This document shows positions 25,479 to 33,420 of a stretch of DNA of 59,121 nucleotides, piece by piece. Every line of letters begins with the position of its first letter. The stretch's first letter is position 1. The notes under the pieces were generated by a model. The model searched no databases, was not told the origin of the DNA, and saw only the letters and a list, made by a program, of their open reading frames with translations. The translations under genes and the position numbers were made by a program. Source of the DNA: Rikenellaceae bacterium (GTDB taxonomy: Bacteria; Bacteroidota; Bacteroidia; Bacteroidales; Rikenellaceae); contig SUZK01000010.1 in assembly GCA_015059955.1 (NCBI GenBank), positions 1 to 59,121 on the forward strand. The letters run 5' to 3'.

Positions 25479-25501
25479 TATCGAAATTTTTATTAAATTA
25501 G
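25479..25501 (+). promoter_or_regulatory. Possible ald promoter region, contains an 18-base repeat
   Basis: An 18-base sequence (25479-25496) is repeated exactly at 12129-12146. It leads into TAAATTAG (25494-25501), one mismatch from TAnnTTTG, about 68 bases before the ald ATG. A similar AAATTTT-ATTAAATTTG arrangement precedes the cysteate synthase gene. Confidence 0.35.
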
Positions 25502-25568
25502 TGGTCGCAAATGAGTGATTTGTGTTTAATTGCCATTGCGAACCTAAAACCTTAAAATTACTAAAGCT

Positions 25569-26675
25569 ATGATTATTGGAGTACCCAAGGAGATTAAGAA
25601 CAACGAGAATCGCGTTGCGTTGACACCTGCGGGAGCTATGGAGCTTGTCCGTCGCGGTCATGAGGTTTATATTCAGTCTGGAGCTGGTGTAAACAGCGGC
25701 TTCAGCGATAACGACTATGTTGAGCAGGGCGCCAAGATATTGCCCACCATTGAGGATGTCTATGCCATAGCCGAGATGATTGTTAAGGTGAAGGAGCCTA
25801 TTACTCCTGAGTATAAGCTCGTTCGCAAGGGACAGATAGTATTTACCTACTTCCACTTCGCAAGCAGTGAGCCTTTGACTCATGCTATGATTGAGAGTGG
25901 CGCCATCTGCTGTGCATATGAGACCGTAGAGTGTAGCGATCGCTCGTTGCCACTCCTTATCCCTATGTCCGAGGTCGCTGGTCGTATGTCGACTCAGGAG
26001 GGTCGCTACTTCTTGGAGAAGCCACGTGGCGGTAAGGGCAAGTTGCTTGGTGGTGTTCCAGGTGTTAAGCCCGCTCGAGTCTTTGTTATCGGCGCAGGTG
26101 TTGTAGGTACAGCTGCAGCACGCACCGCAGCAGGTACTGGTGCAGATGTTACAATATGCGATATCTCACTTAAACGTTTGACTTACTTAGCAGACGTAAT
26201 GCCTAAGAATGTCAAGACGTTGATGTCGTCGGAGTATAACATCCGTCAGGAGCTTAAGCATGCCGACCTGGTTATCGGCTCGGTGCTCATCCCTGGCGCG
26301 AAAGCTCCTAAGCTCGTGACACGTGATATGCTCAAGGATATGGAGCCAGGTACGGTGATGGTCGATGTGGCTATTGACCAGGGTGGTTGCTTTGAGACAT
26401 CACGTCCCACAACACACGAGAATCCGGTATACTATGTTGATGGTATCTTGCACTACTGCGTTGCCAATATTCCAGGTGCTGTGCCATACACATCTACATT
26501 GGCGCTCACCAATGCGACCATGCCATATATCATTCAGCTTGCAAACAAGGGTTGGAAGCAGGCATGTAAGGATAATGAGGAGCTTCGCAAGGGACTCAAT
26601 GTTGTCGAGGGAAAGGTTGTGTACAAGCCAGTTGCCGAGGCCTGGAACCTAACATATGAGCCATTGACATTGTAA
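25569..26675 (+). CDS. ald: Alanine dehydrogenase
   Basis: NAD-dependent oxidative deamination of L-alanine to pyruvate and ammonia, or the reverse. 368 aa, standard. Seen: [17 protein letters not shown] at the N-terminus, catalytic Lys in IVKVKEP, the His in FTYFHFAS, and the nucleotide-binding loop [15 protein letters not shown] (about 172-186) followed by Asp (TICDIS). Monocistronic, closed by a strong terminator. Likely a fermentation or amino-acid catabolism enzyme. Confidence 0.95.
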   Translation: MIIGVPKEIKNNENRVALTPAGAMELVRRGHEVYIQSGAGVNSGFSDNDYVEQGAKILPTIEDVYAIAEMIVKVKEPITPEYKLVRKGQIVFTYFHFASSEPLTHAMIESGAICCAYETVECSDRSLPLLIPMSEVAGRMSTQEGRYFLEKPRGGKGKLLGGVPGVKPARVFVIGAGVVGTAAARTAAGTGADVTICDISLKRLTYLADVMPKNVKTLMSSEYNIRQELKHADLVIGSVLIPGAKAPKLVTRDMLKDMEPGTVMVDVAIDQGGCFETSRPTTHENPVYYVDGILHYCVANIPGAVPYTSTLALTNATMPYIIQLANKGWKQACKDNEELRKGLNVVEGKVVYKPVAEAWNLTYEPLTL

Positions 26676-26692
26676 TATAGTTGTATATACTA

Positions 26693-26738
26693 TTTAGGTG
26701 AGAGTCAGGATAATGTGACTCTCACCTAAACTTTTTTA
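26693..26738 (+). terminator. ald terminator
   Basis: A 15-bp perfect stem (26693-26707 with 26716-26730, containing GGTGAGAGTCA) with an 8-nt loop, followed by CTTTTTTA. It also lies 3' of msrA on the other strand, but there it lacks a T-run. Confidence 0.85.
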
Positions 26739-26750
26739 TACAAATGAACA

Positions 26751-27260
26751 TTATCTCTTATTTGCCTCCTTAGCCATTATCATCAACGCCATAGGAATAT
26801 GGCAGTAGCCCGAAGGGTTCTTGTCGAGATAGTCTTGGTGGTAATCCTCAGCAGGGTAGTAGCATCGAAGTGGCATTAGCTCAACAGCGAGGGGCTCGCC
26901 AATATACTCCTGAACGCGATTGTATATACGCTTGATGGTTGGCTCGTCAGCACTATCTGTGAAGTATATGCCTGTTCTATACCGCGTGCCACAATCTCCG
27001 CCTTGACGGTTTAGTGACGTGGGGTCAATCGAACGGAAGAACATCTCAACGAGCAATTCTAACTCGACAATCGCTGGGTCGTAGATGATATGTACGCACT
27101 CCGCATGTCCCGTAGTGTCGGTATATACCTCCTCGTATGAGGGGTTTTCGATTGCTCCGTTAGCATATCCAACGTCAGTTGATATAACGCCATTTATCTG
27201 CTTGAAATAGTGTTCTGTGCCCCAGAAGCATCCGCCTGCAAAATATATCTCTCTCATCAT
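26751..27260 (-). CDS. msrA: Peptide methionine sulfoxide reductase MsrA
   Basis: Reduces methionine-S-sulfoxide in proteins and free methionine. 169 aa, MsrA only (no fused MsrB domain). Seen: catalytic GGCFWGTE (Cys11, numbering from the first of two Met codons), the conserved Gly-Tyr-x-Asn-Gly (VGYANG), GHAECVHIIYDP, and HQDYLDKNPSGYC near the end with a further Cys. Its ATG overlaps the stop of the CAT-like gene (ATGA), so the pair is translationally coupled. Confidence 0.95.
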   Translation of the reverse strand: MMREIYFAGGCFWGTEHYFKQINGVISTDVGYANGAIENPSYEEVYTDTTGHAECVHIIYDPAIVELELLVEMFFRSIDPTSLNRQGGDCGTRYRTGIYFTDSADEPTIKRIYNRVQEYIGEPLAVELMPLRCYYPAEDYHQDYLDKNPSGYCHIPMALMIMAKEANKR

Positions 27261-27883
27261 CTGTAATCTATTTCGTTCATCACCTCTTGAAGTCTATTTA
27301 GGAAGCCTGTGGATATCGGGCCATCCATCTGTGTATGGTGGAACTGGAACGACAGAGATAGGGTAGTCTTAAACCATCCCTTGCGGTACTTGCTCCACAC
27401 CACAAATGGGTTGTTCCAGAAGCCAGCGTAGACATTAACGACTGAGTCGAGCTCACATTTGGTCAGTGCCGAGCTGCCAATAACCATATAGCTGTCATCG
27501 AGGTTTATCTCCTTGTCGCTGAGGCTCGCCTCTTTCGTAAGACGCAAATAGTCTGCCTCAAACTGCTTGATATCCTCGGAATATGGAACGTCGCACGTAT
27601 TGATGCCGCCATCCTTGGTCATCACGATTGTGTTTATCGCGAGGTTGTCGAACGCCATCAGCTTATCACCCACGGGTAACATGTAAAACTCCTTGAACGA
27701 GGATGCCGCTCTAACCACAGCATAGCACATAAGCATATTTAGCTTTACGCCACGGCGCTTTGCAACGCGGCGCAGATGTGTGATATCATATGTCTTGGTC
27801 ATGGTGACCATGGGCATCGCGGCTTTCATCCATAACTCGAAGGCCTTGGCTCTGCTTGTTGTCTTTGGGTCCACCTCTCTCAT
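27257..27883 (-). CDS. Chloramphenicol acetyltransferase-like protein
   Basis: 208-aa member of the CAT-fold acyl-CoA acyltransferases. The active-site signature QFHHTQMDG (catalytic His, then Asp-Gly) is intact near residues 180-188, and the family architecture (FELWMKAAMPMVTMT opening, SFKEFYML region) fits CAT type. The context is not a resistance cassette: it sits between a YgbA-family gene and msrA. Proteins of this subfamily in Bacteroidota are often named CatA without proven drug acetylation, so I would not call resistance. The natural acceptor is unknown. Confidence 0.8.
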   Translation of the reverse strand: MREVDPKTTSRAKAFELWMKAAMPMVTMTKTYDITHLRRVAKRRGVKLNMLMCYAVVRAASSFKEFYMLPVGDKLMAFDNLAINTIVMTKDGGINTCDVPYSEDIKQFEADYLRLTKEASLSDKEINLDDSYMVIGSSALTKCELDSVVNVYAGFWNNPFVVWSKYRKGWFKTTLSLSFQFHHTQMDGPISTGFLNRLQEVMNEIDYR

Positions 27884-27888
27884 GGCAT

Positions 27889-28182
27889 CTACTTATTTAA
27901 TATATGTCGTATTGCGGCAATAGGGTTGTATATAATCATTCGTGGCCCTGCCCAGCGCATAACCTCGCGGACACGCTCTCGCATATCGGGCTTATAGCAG
28001 TGTATGGGGCAGCGCTTGCAAGCTGGCTTCTTATCGCCAAACTTACAGCCGTCGAGTCGCTTGTGCGCATATGCCTCCAATGCCTTGTACTCCTCGGGCA
28101 TCTCCTTTGTGCCTAACTTATGGCGACAATATAGCGCAATCATCATCGATACCGTGCGCTTCTCTCTCTCAATGCGGCTCAT
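27889..28182 (-). CDS. YgbA-family (nitrous oxide-stimulated promoter) protein
   Basis: 97-aa protein from the ATG at 28182 (an in-frame TTG at 28191 is the alternative). Seen: the conserved IEREKRTVSMMIALYCRHKLG, a four-cysteine cluster (Cys46, Cys55, Cys58, Cys62 in DGCKFGDKKPACKRCPIHCY) and the closing MRWAGPRMI. The family is named after E. coli YgbA, induced by nitrosative stress and linked to recovery from NO. The cysteines suggest a metal or FeS site. First gene of a three-gene stress operon with the CAT-like gene (5-base gap) and msrA. Confidence 0.85.
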   Translation of the reverse strand: MSRIEREKRTVSMMIALYCRHKLGTKEMPEEYKALEAYAHKRLDGCKFGDKKPACKRCPIHCYKPDMRERVREVMRWAGPRMIIYNPIAAIRHILNK

Positions 28183-28199
28183 ACTCTTCAATTTGGATA

Positions 28200-28230
28200 C
28201 AAAGATAGCTCTTTGTGCAGAGTCTGCAAA
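28200..28230 (-). promoter_or_regulatory. Consensus promoter of the ygbA-like operon
   Basis: Minus strand TTTG (28227-28230), 19 bp, TATCTTTG (28200-28207): a perfect sigma-ABfr promoter, with the -7 box ending 17 bases before the ATG. Confidence 0.7.
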
Positions 28231-28286
28231 AAAAAAGCTGAATTAACTTTTTGTTATGTTGCGTGACACTGTGGAATAATTTTTAC

Positions 28287-28294
28287 TAACTTTG
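28287..28294 (+). promoter_or_regulatory. -7 box for the DUF1295 gene
   Basis: TAACTTTG, a perfect TAnnTTTG, preceded by AATTTTTAC exactly as before the structured RNA at 50693. A TTG inside the box (28292) opens the frame artificially; translation starts at 28319. Confidence 0.6.
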
Positions 28295-28318
28295 TCTAAA
28301 CAAAATATATATTATGCT

Positions 28319-29122
28319 ATGACTTATCTATTAATTCTTCTTGGCTTATCGTTTCTGGTGTCGTCGGTTGGATGGATCTACTTCATCTACTTCTTTAGCA
28401 TCGGCTATGGTCTATCTATCTCGGCGCTATCTGTCGCTACGGCTGTTATTTTCTGGGATTACCTTACGCTCCCAACGGCATTGTTATGTGGTGTACTATT
28501 TATCTATGGTATACGCCTTGCTGCCTACTTGCTCATCCGTGAGCGTCGCTCGGCATCATACAAGAAGATACTATATCAACCCGACAACACCGCGAAGAAA
28601 CCCCTCTTCGTTATGTTTATGATATGGATATCATGCGCGCTACTCTATATCGGTCAGATTAGCCCTGTTGGCTTCTATATGTTTAATATGTCGAAGCTTG
28701 CCCCAGTAAATGAGGTGTGGGCGTGGGTTGGTGCTATTGTCGCTACATTGGGCGTGCTGATTGAGATTATCGCCGATGCTGAGAAGAGTGCCGCTAAGAG
28801 GGTTAATCCTCACCGCTTTGTCGATACTGGACTATACCGTATCGTGCGTTGTCCGAACTACTTTGGCGAGGTGCTGATGTGGACAGGTAGTTTCGTAATA
28901 TGTTTTGGTTCTTGCTGTACTGTCGGTCAGTGGGTTATCGCATCATTGGGCTATGTGGGCATCGTATATGTTATGTTTAGTGGCGCTCGTCGTCTTGAGT
29001 TGCGCCAGAGTGAGGTCTATGGCAGCGATCCAGAATTTCAGCGATATATCAAGCGTACGCCATTAATTCTACCGCTTGTGCCTATCTACTCCGTGGCACG
29101 CCACACATGGCTCAAGGGTTAG
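28319..29122 (+). CDS. DUF1295 / ICMT-like membrane methyltransferase-fold protein
   Basis: 267-aa polytopic membrane protein (ATG at 28319). About six to seven hydrophobic segments. The C-terminal signature GLYRIVRCPNYFGEVLMWTG matches the R-x-P-N-Y-x-G-E element of isoprenylcysteine carboxyl methyltransferase and steroid 5-alpha-reductase-like enzymes (DUF1295), quoted here as the short motifs RCPNYFGE and GLYRIV. Family members modify lipids or small hydrophobic molecules; the substrate is not predictable. Monocistronic, with its own promoter and terminator. Confidence 0.82.
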   Translation: MTYLLILLGLSFLVSSVGWIYFIYFFSIGYGLSISALSVATAVIFWDYLTLPTALLCGVLFIYGIRLAAYLLIRERRSASYKKILYQPDNTAKKPLFVMFMIWISCALLYIGQISPVGFYMFNMSKLAPVNEVWAWVGAIVATLGVLIEIIADAEKSAAKRVNPHRFVDTGLYRIVRCPNYFGEVLMWTGSFVICFGSCCTVGQWVIASLGYVGIVYVMFSGARRLELRQSEVYGSDPEFQRYIKRTPLILPLVPIYSVARHTWLKG

Positions 29123-29133
29123 TAGAAAAACAG

Positions 29134-29171
29134 AATAGGCTTAGTCATTGGCAATCATGACTAAGCCTATT
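29134..29171. terminator. Bidirectional terminator between DUF1295 and S1/P1 nuclease
   Basis: A 15-bp perfect stem (AATAGGCTTAGTCAT / ATGACTAAGCCTATT) with an 8-nt loop. TTTTCTTTG follows on the plus strand and CTGTTTTTCT on the minus strand. Confidence 0.85.
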
Positions 29172-29191
29172 TTCTTTGTGACGACGGTGGA

Positions 29192-29962
29192 TTAGTATAT
29201 CTCCTCCAAGAGCTTTGCAAGACGGATGCCGCCTTTTAGGAACTGTTGCTCGATAACTGGAGCGTAGAGCGAAACGTAGTCGTACGATAGGTTAACGTTC
29301 TTTGGCGAGTTCTCGTAGACGTTGCGGGCAAGCTCCACGGTCTCCTCAATCCAGTCGTTGGGCGTGCCCTGAGCTATGGCCTTTACCTCACTCTTTGATG
29401 CACGGTCTACTTGGTATTGCCACTCTGTGTAGCCCCACTTGTGTGCCGACTCAACAATCTCGCTATCCCATACCGAGTGCAACTTCTTCTGCTTGCCGAA
29501 GAATTTTACTTCGGTGCGGTTGCCGCCAAGGTCAGACTTGCGACCAGCGTGCATAGGGCAGTGCATATCGCCAACCATGTGGATAAGCATCATTAGGTGT
29601 ACGCGCTCCTCTTCTGGGGTTAGCTCGCCCAACTTGAGGGCCTCCACACACTTGTTAATGCCCGTTACAACGTCGCCCTTAGCCTCCTTCTTTGATGCGG
29701 CGTATGACTCCTCGTTGGCATCTACGTTGACATAGTGCCATGTCTTGGTGTATGCATACTCGTCGCTGTGGCTGGCATCGTCCATCCAGTTGGCAACATA
29801 TACGAGCGAGTGTCCACCAAGCACCTCCATAATCTTTTTCTTAGCGCTCTTTGATAGGTGCTGCTCGGCGATATAGGCTACCGTGTCATGACCCTTAGGG
29901 CCCCATGCCGAGGCGCTGAGGGTGATGGTGAGTAGTAGCGACAAAAGGATTAGTCTCTTCAT
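29192..29962 (-). CDS. S1/P1-type zinc-dependent nuclease, exported
   Basis: 256-aa exported single-strand-specific nuclease family protein. The signal peptide (1-19) leaves Trp20 as the mature N-terminus, which in this family is itself a zinc ligand. The other ligands are visible: His25 (WGPKGHD), Asp in NWMDDASH, His in KTWHYV, and the cluster HMVGDMHCPMH / LGGN / LHSVWD. It probably scavenges nucleic acid in the periplasm. It is 12 bases downstream of rho and cotranscribed with it. Confidence 0.92.
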   Translation of the reverse strand: MKRLILLSLLLTITLSASAWGPKGHDTVAYIAEQHLSKSAKKKIMEVLGGHSLVYVANWMDDASHSDEYAYTKTWHYVNVDANEESYAASKKEAKGDVVTGINKCVEALKLGELTPEEERVHLMMLIHMVGDMHCPMHAGRKSDLGGNRTEVKFFGKQKKLHSVWDSEIVESAHKWGYTEWQYQVDRASKSEVKAIAQGTPNDWIEETVELARNVYENSPKNVNLSYDYVSLYAPVIEQQFLKGGIRLAKLLEEIY

Positions 29963-29974
29963 ATTTTCTATCTT

Positions 29975-31603
29975 TTATTGGTTCATTGTTGCAAGAAATT
30001 CGTTGTTGTCCTGCGTTAGGTTCATCTGCTTCTGAAGGAACTCCATAGCCTCTACGGTGGTCATATCCGAGAGGTACTTACGCAACACCCATGTGCGCTG
30101 CATAACACTCTGCGATAGGAGCATATCCTCGCGACGTGTGCTCGATGCGATGACGTCGACAGCAGGGTAGATGCGCTTGTTCGAGAGCTTGCGGTCGAGC
30201 TGAAGCTCCATGTTACCCGTACCCTTGAACTCCTCAAAGATTACCTCATCCATCTTAGAGCCGGTGTCGATAAGTGCTGTGGCGATAATCGTAAGTGAGC
30301 CCTTCTCCTCGGTGTTACGCGCAGCACCAAAGAAGCGCTTTGGCTTGTGTAGCGCATTGGCGTCGACACCACCCGATAGCACCTTGCCTGATGCTGGCTG
30401 CACTGAGTTGTAGGCACGCGCAAGACGTGTGATAGAGTCGAGGAAGATGACAACATCGTGGCCACTCTCGACCATGCGCTTTGCCTTCTCGAGTACCATC
30501 TCGGCAACTCGCACATGGCGTGATGCCTGCTCGTCGAAGGTAGATGCCACAACCTCGGCCTTCACGTGGCGTGCCATCTCGGTAACCTCCTCAGGGCGCT
30601 CGTCGATAAGCAAAACAATCATGTAAACCTCGGGGTGGTTGTCGGCAATGGCGTTGGCTATAGACTGCAACAGCATTGTCTTACCAGTCTTTGGCTGCGC
30701 TACGATAAGTGCACGCTGACCCTTGCCGATAGGCGAGAAGAGGTCGATGATACGGTTGGATATTGTGTTGTGACCATTTCCCGTAAGGTTGAACTTCTCC
30801 GATGGGAAGAGTGGTGTTAGGTACTCGAATTGCTGACGGTCGCGGATATAGTCGGGCTTTAGACCGTTGATAAGGTCGACGTGTACAAGCGGGAAGTACT
30901 TCTCACCCTCCTTTGGTGGGCGTATTGTGCCGCTGATGGTATCACCCGCTTTAAGGCCGAAGAGCTTTATCTGTGATGGCGATACGTATACATCATCTGG
31001 CGAGTTAAGGTAGTTGTAGTCGGCAGAGCGTAGGAAGCCGAAGCCGTCGGGCATAATCTCCAAGACGCCCTCACCCTCGATTACTGCGCTGAAGTCATCC
31101 TTGGTAACCTCGCGCTCCATATCGTCATCATCGTCGATTATCTCCTCCGAGAGGTCGAACTCGTCCTCTATCTCCTCTATTTCATCGCCCTGATTTGTCA
31201 AGGCAACTTCCTCTGTATGCTCCGCTTTCTCCTCTATAGGCTCGGGCGCTGGCTGCTGCATCTTAGGCTTGCGGCCACGACGCTTGGGTGCTGCTGGCGC
31301 CTCCTCGATAGTGGGTGTTAGCTCATCCTCTATCGTTGTAACCACCTCAGACTCTGCTGGCACAACCTCCTGACGAGGTGCGTTGCCCTCTACCTTGATG
31401 CCTCCCATGCGAGGACGTCTGCCACGCTTAGGTGCTTGGGGTGTTTGTGCGGCCGACTCATCGGGGGCGGCAGATGTCGCCACCTCTATAATCTTTTCGA
31501 GCAGCTCTCCCTTCTTCATCGTCGAGGGGGTGATGCCCAATACACGCGCAATCTCACGTAACTCATGGATGGTTTTACCCTCCAATGCTGATAACTCTTG
31601 CAT
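29975..31603 (-). CDS. rho: Transcription termination factor Rho
   Basis: Hexameric RNA-dependent ATPase helicase for factor-dependent termination. 542 aa from the ATG at 31603; an upstream in-frame TTG at 31615 is less likely. Domains: Rho N-terminal helix bundle (about 1-40, [18 protein letters not shown]), then a long charged insert (about 50-180) with basic PKRGRRPRM / [10 protein letters not shown] blocks and acidic stretches, then the cold-shock RNA-binding domain ([16 protein letters not shown]), then the RecA core with Walker A QPKTGKT and Walker [17 protein letters not shown]. The insert is typical of Bacteroidota Rho. A 75-nt leader follows the promoter. Confidence 0.95.
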   Translation of the reverse strand: MQELSALEGKTIHELREIARVLGITPSTMKKGELLEKIIEVATSAAPDESAAQTPQAPKRGRRPRMGGIKVEGNAPRQEVVPAESEVVTTIEDELTPTIEEAPAAPKRRGRKPKMQQPAPEPIEEKAEHTEEVALTNQGDEIEEIEDEFDLSEEIIDDDDDMEREVTKDDFSAVIEGEGVLEIMPDGFGFLRSADYNYLNSPDDVYVSPSQIKLFGLKAGDTISGTIRPPKEGEKYFPLVHVDLINGLKPDYIRDRQQFEYLTPLFPSEKFNLTGNGHNTISNRIIDLFSPIGKGQRALIVAQPKTGKTMLLQSIANAIADNHPEVYMIVLLIDERPEEVTEMARHVKAEVVASTFDEQASRHVRVAEMVLEKAKRMVESGHDVVIFLDSITRLARAYNSVQPASGKVLSGGVDANALHKPKRFFGAARNTEEKGSLTIIATALIDTGSKMDEVIFEEFKGTGNMELQLDRKLSNKRIYPAVDVIASSTRREDMLLSQSVMQRTWVLRKYLSDMTTVEAMEFLQKQMNLTQDNNEFLATMNQ

Positions 31604-31685
31604 ATATACTTTCAAGATTTTTTTGCCCTACTGATGCTCTCATATAGCATTTCGGGCGTTGTTGAATACTTTGTTAAAAGTGCTA

Positions 31686-31714
31686 CAAATATAATAAATT
31701 TTTCTCAATCGCAA
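31686..31714 (-). promoter_or_regulatory. rho promoter
   Basis: TATATTTG (31686-31693, minus strand) with TTG about 18 bp upstream (31712-31714). The predicted leader to the rho ATG is about 75-80 nt, room for autoregulation. Confidence 0.5.
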
Positions 31715-31776
31715 TAAATTTCACACTTTTTCGCGATAATTTACACCACGATTGTCGCCTTTTGTGAATTTATGCT

Positions 31777-31784
31777 TAAATTTG
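31777..31784 (+). promoter_or_regulatory. -7 box for the pRiA4b-like gene and miaA
   Basis: TAAATTTG fits TAnnTTTG, about 69 bases upstream of the ATG at 31853. A TTG lies 22 bp upstream (31752-31754), slightly long spacing. Confidence 0.45.
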
Positions 31785-31852
31785 TATCATTGATGGGTGG
31801 CAGCCACAACTCCACACATATATAAGTTAAGGACACATAGTAAATATTTAGT

Positions 31853-32359
31853 ATGAATATTATCTTTAAATATCGTATGCTCAGCGACGAGAGTGATAAC
31901 TTCGTTCGCGACTTTGAGGTATATCCCAATATGACACTTACGGAGTTTCACAACTTCCTGCTCCGAGCGTTGCGTTACGACGAGTGCATGGTGTCGATAT
32001 TCAAATCTGATGCCGAATGGCGCCCTTTGGAGGAGTTCTCGCAGATTGACCTCGGCGGCGAGTTCGAGGGTGCACCTCGCTCGATGGATGAGGTGCGTCT
32101 GATGGATGTCAACCAGGACTTCCACGATAGACTTATCTACACCTTCGATATGCTCAATAACCGCTCATACTACCTTGAGCTTATGGATATGCAGCGCCCA
32201 CAGAAGGATTTGACATATCCGCGTGTGGCCTTTGAACACGCCCCCGTGCCTGACCAGTACGACCCTGAGGCTACGGTGCAGTCGGGCTCCATCTTCGACG
32301 AGATGATGAGCGACTATAATGAGTTCGATGGCGACGATAGCTACGATGATGAGTTCTAA
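31853..32359 (+). CDS. Plasmid pRiA4b ORF-3-like protein
   Basis: 168-aa protein resembling the PRiA4_ORF3 family, widespread small proteins of unknown function first named from plasmids and often near mobile DNA. Seen: an N-terminal beta-rich segment (IIFKYRMLSDESDNFVRDFEV), the hydrophobic TLTEFHNFLLRAL helix, DRLIYTFDML, and a strongly acidic C-terminal tail (last 20 residues mostly D, E, S and Y). No mobile element genes are adjacent. Its 3' end overlaps the miaA start by 11 bases, so the two are coupled. Confidence 0.75.
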   Translation: MNIIFKYRMLSDESDNFVRDFEVYPNMTLTEFHNFLLRALRYDECMVSIFKSDAEWRPLEEFSQIDLGGEFEGAPRSMDEVRLMDVNQDFHDRLIYTFDMLNNRSYYLELMDMQRPQKDLTYPRVAFEHAPVPDQYDPEATVQSGSIFDEMMSDYNEFDGDDSYDDEF

Positions 32360-33263
32360 GCGAGGAATACTTATTGTTGTTGTAGGTCCTACTGGCTCTG
32401 GTAAGACCGCCCTTGCTGTGGCCCTTGCCCAGCACTATGGTGCACCGATTATCTCTTCGGACTCGCGCCAATTCTTCCGCGGCATGGCCATAGGCACAGC
32501 GCAGCCCACAAAGGAGGAGCTTGCGGCAGCAAAGCACTACTTTATTGCCGACCGCGAGGTCGAGGATGACAACAACTGCGGCCGCTACGAGGTCGAGGCT
32601 CTGGAACTCCTCGACAGGCTCTTTTGTGAACATGAGTATGTGGTGGCCGTTGGTGGCTCTGGTCTATATATTCAGGCTCTGTGCGAGGGTATGGATAACC
32701 TTCCCGAGGGTGACGAGACATTGCGTGTGGCGCTTAAGGAGCGCCTTGAGAGGGAGGGTATTGAGGCTCTTGTCGAGCAACTTCGAGAGCTTGACCCTGT
32801 GTATGCCGATGTTGTTGATAGGCAAAATCCCGCCCGCGTGATGCGTGCTTTGGAGGTCTGCATCACAACAGGTAGGCCATACTCCGAGCAGCGTAGCGGT
32901 GAGCATAAGGAGCGACCATTCCGCATTGTGAAGATTGGTACAGATATGCCACGCGATACGCTCTACGACCGTATTAATAGACGTGTCGACATGATGGTTG
33001 CCGAGGGTCTTGTGGAGGAGGCACGTAGCCTATACCCCAAGCGCCACCTTAACGCCTTGCAGACGGTGGGCTATCGTGAGCTGTTCGACCACTTCGACGG
33101 TAAGTGTACGATGGACGAGGCCATTGAGCTTATCAAACGTAACTCGCGCCGCTATGCCAAACGCCAGATGACATGGTTCCGCCGTGACGAGTCGATAGGG
33201 TGGTTCTCACCTAACGATATAGATGATATAATAGCCTTTATCGATAGTAATACAGCAAATTAA
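32349..33263 (+). CDS. miaA: tRNA dimethylallyltransferase
   Basis: Transfers the dimethylallyl group to N6 of A37 in tRNAs reading UNN codons. 304 aa from the ATG at 32349; earlier in-frame ATGs (32319-32346) lie well inside the upstream gene. Seen: P-loop VVGPTGSGKT, SSDSRQFFRGMAIGTAQPT (DSRQxYR-type motif with Asp-Ser), VVAVGGSGLYIQAL, the NPARVMRALEV segment, and the C-terminal YAKRQMTWFRRD. Translationally coupled to the preceding acidic-tail protein. Confidence 0.95.
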   Translation: MSSKRGILIVVVGPTGSGKTALAVALAQHYGAPIISSDSRQFFRGMAIGTAQPTKEELAAAKHYFIADREVEDDNNCGRYEVEALELLDRLFCEHEYVVAVGGSGLYIQALCEGMDNLPEGDETLRVALKERLEREGIEALVEQLRELDPVYADVVDRQNPARVMRALEVCITTGRPYSEQRSGEHKERPFRIVKIGTDMPRDTLYDRINRRVDMMVAEGLVEEARSLYPKRHLNALQTVGYRELFDHFDGKCTMDEAIELIKRNSRRYAKRQMTWFRRDESIGWFSPNDIDDIIAFIDSNTAN

Positions 33264-33345
33264 CAATAGGTATAGAGCGAATGTCAACGCTTGTGGATGA
33301 ATCCACTTATCTTTCATATTTTATCTATTCTCTCACCTTTGCTCC

Positions 33346-33382
33346 AAAAAAAAATCTCCTCGCACCCGAAGATGCGAGGAGA
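33346..33382 (-). terminator. Ser/Thr kinase terminator
   Basis: A 10-bp perfect stem TCTCCTCGCA / TGCGAGGAGA with an 8-nt loop, followed on the minus strand by nine T residues. Strong intrinsic terminator 40 bases after the kinase stop. Confidence 0.9.
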
Positions 33383-33420
33383 AAGAGTAAAGCTGTGGTC
33401 GCTACCAACAAGTCTAAATT

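Noticed and set aside
27257..27883. Chloramphenicol resistance gene call.
   Set aside because: The CAT fold and HHxxxDG are present, but the operon context is stress repair and such chromosomal homologues are usually unproven; called CAT-like only.
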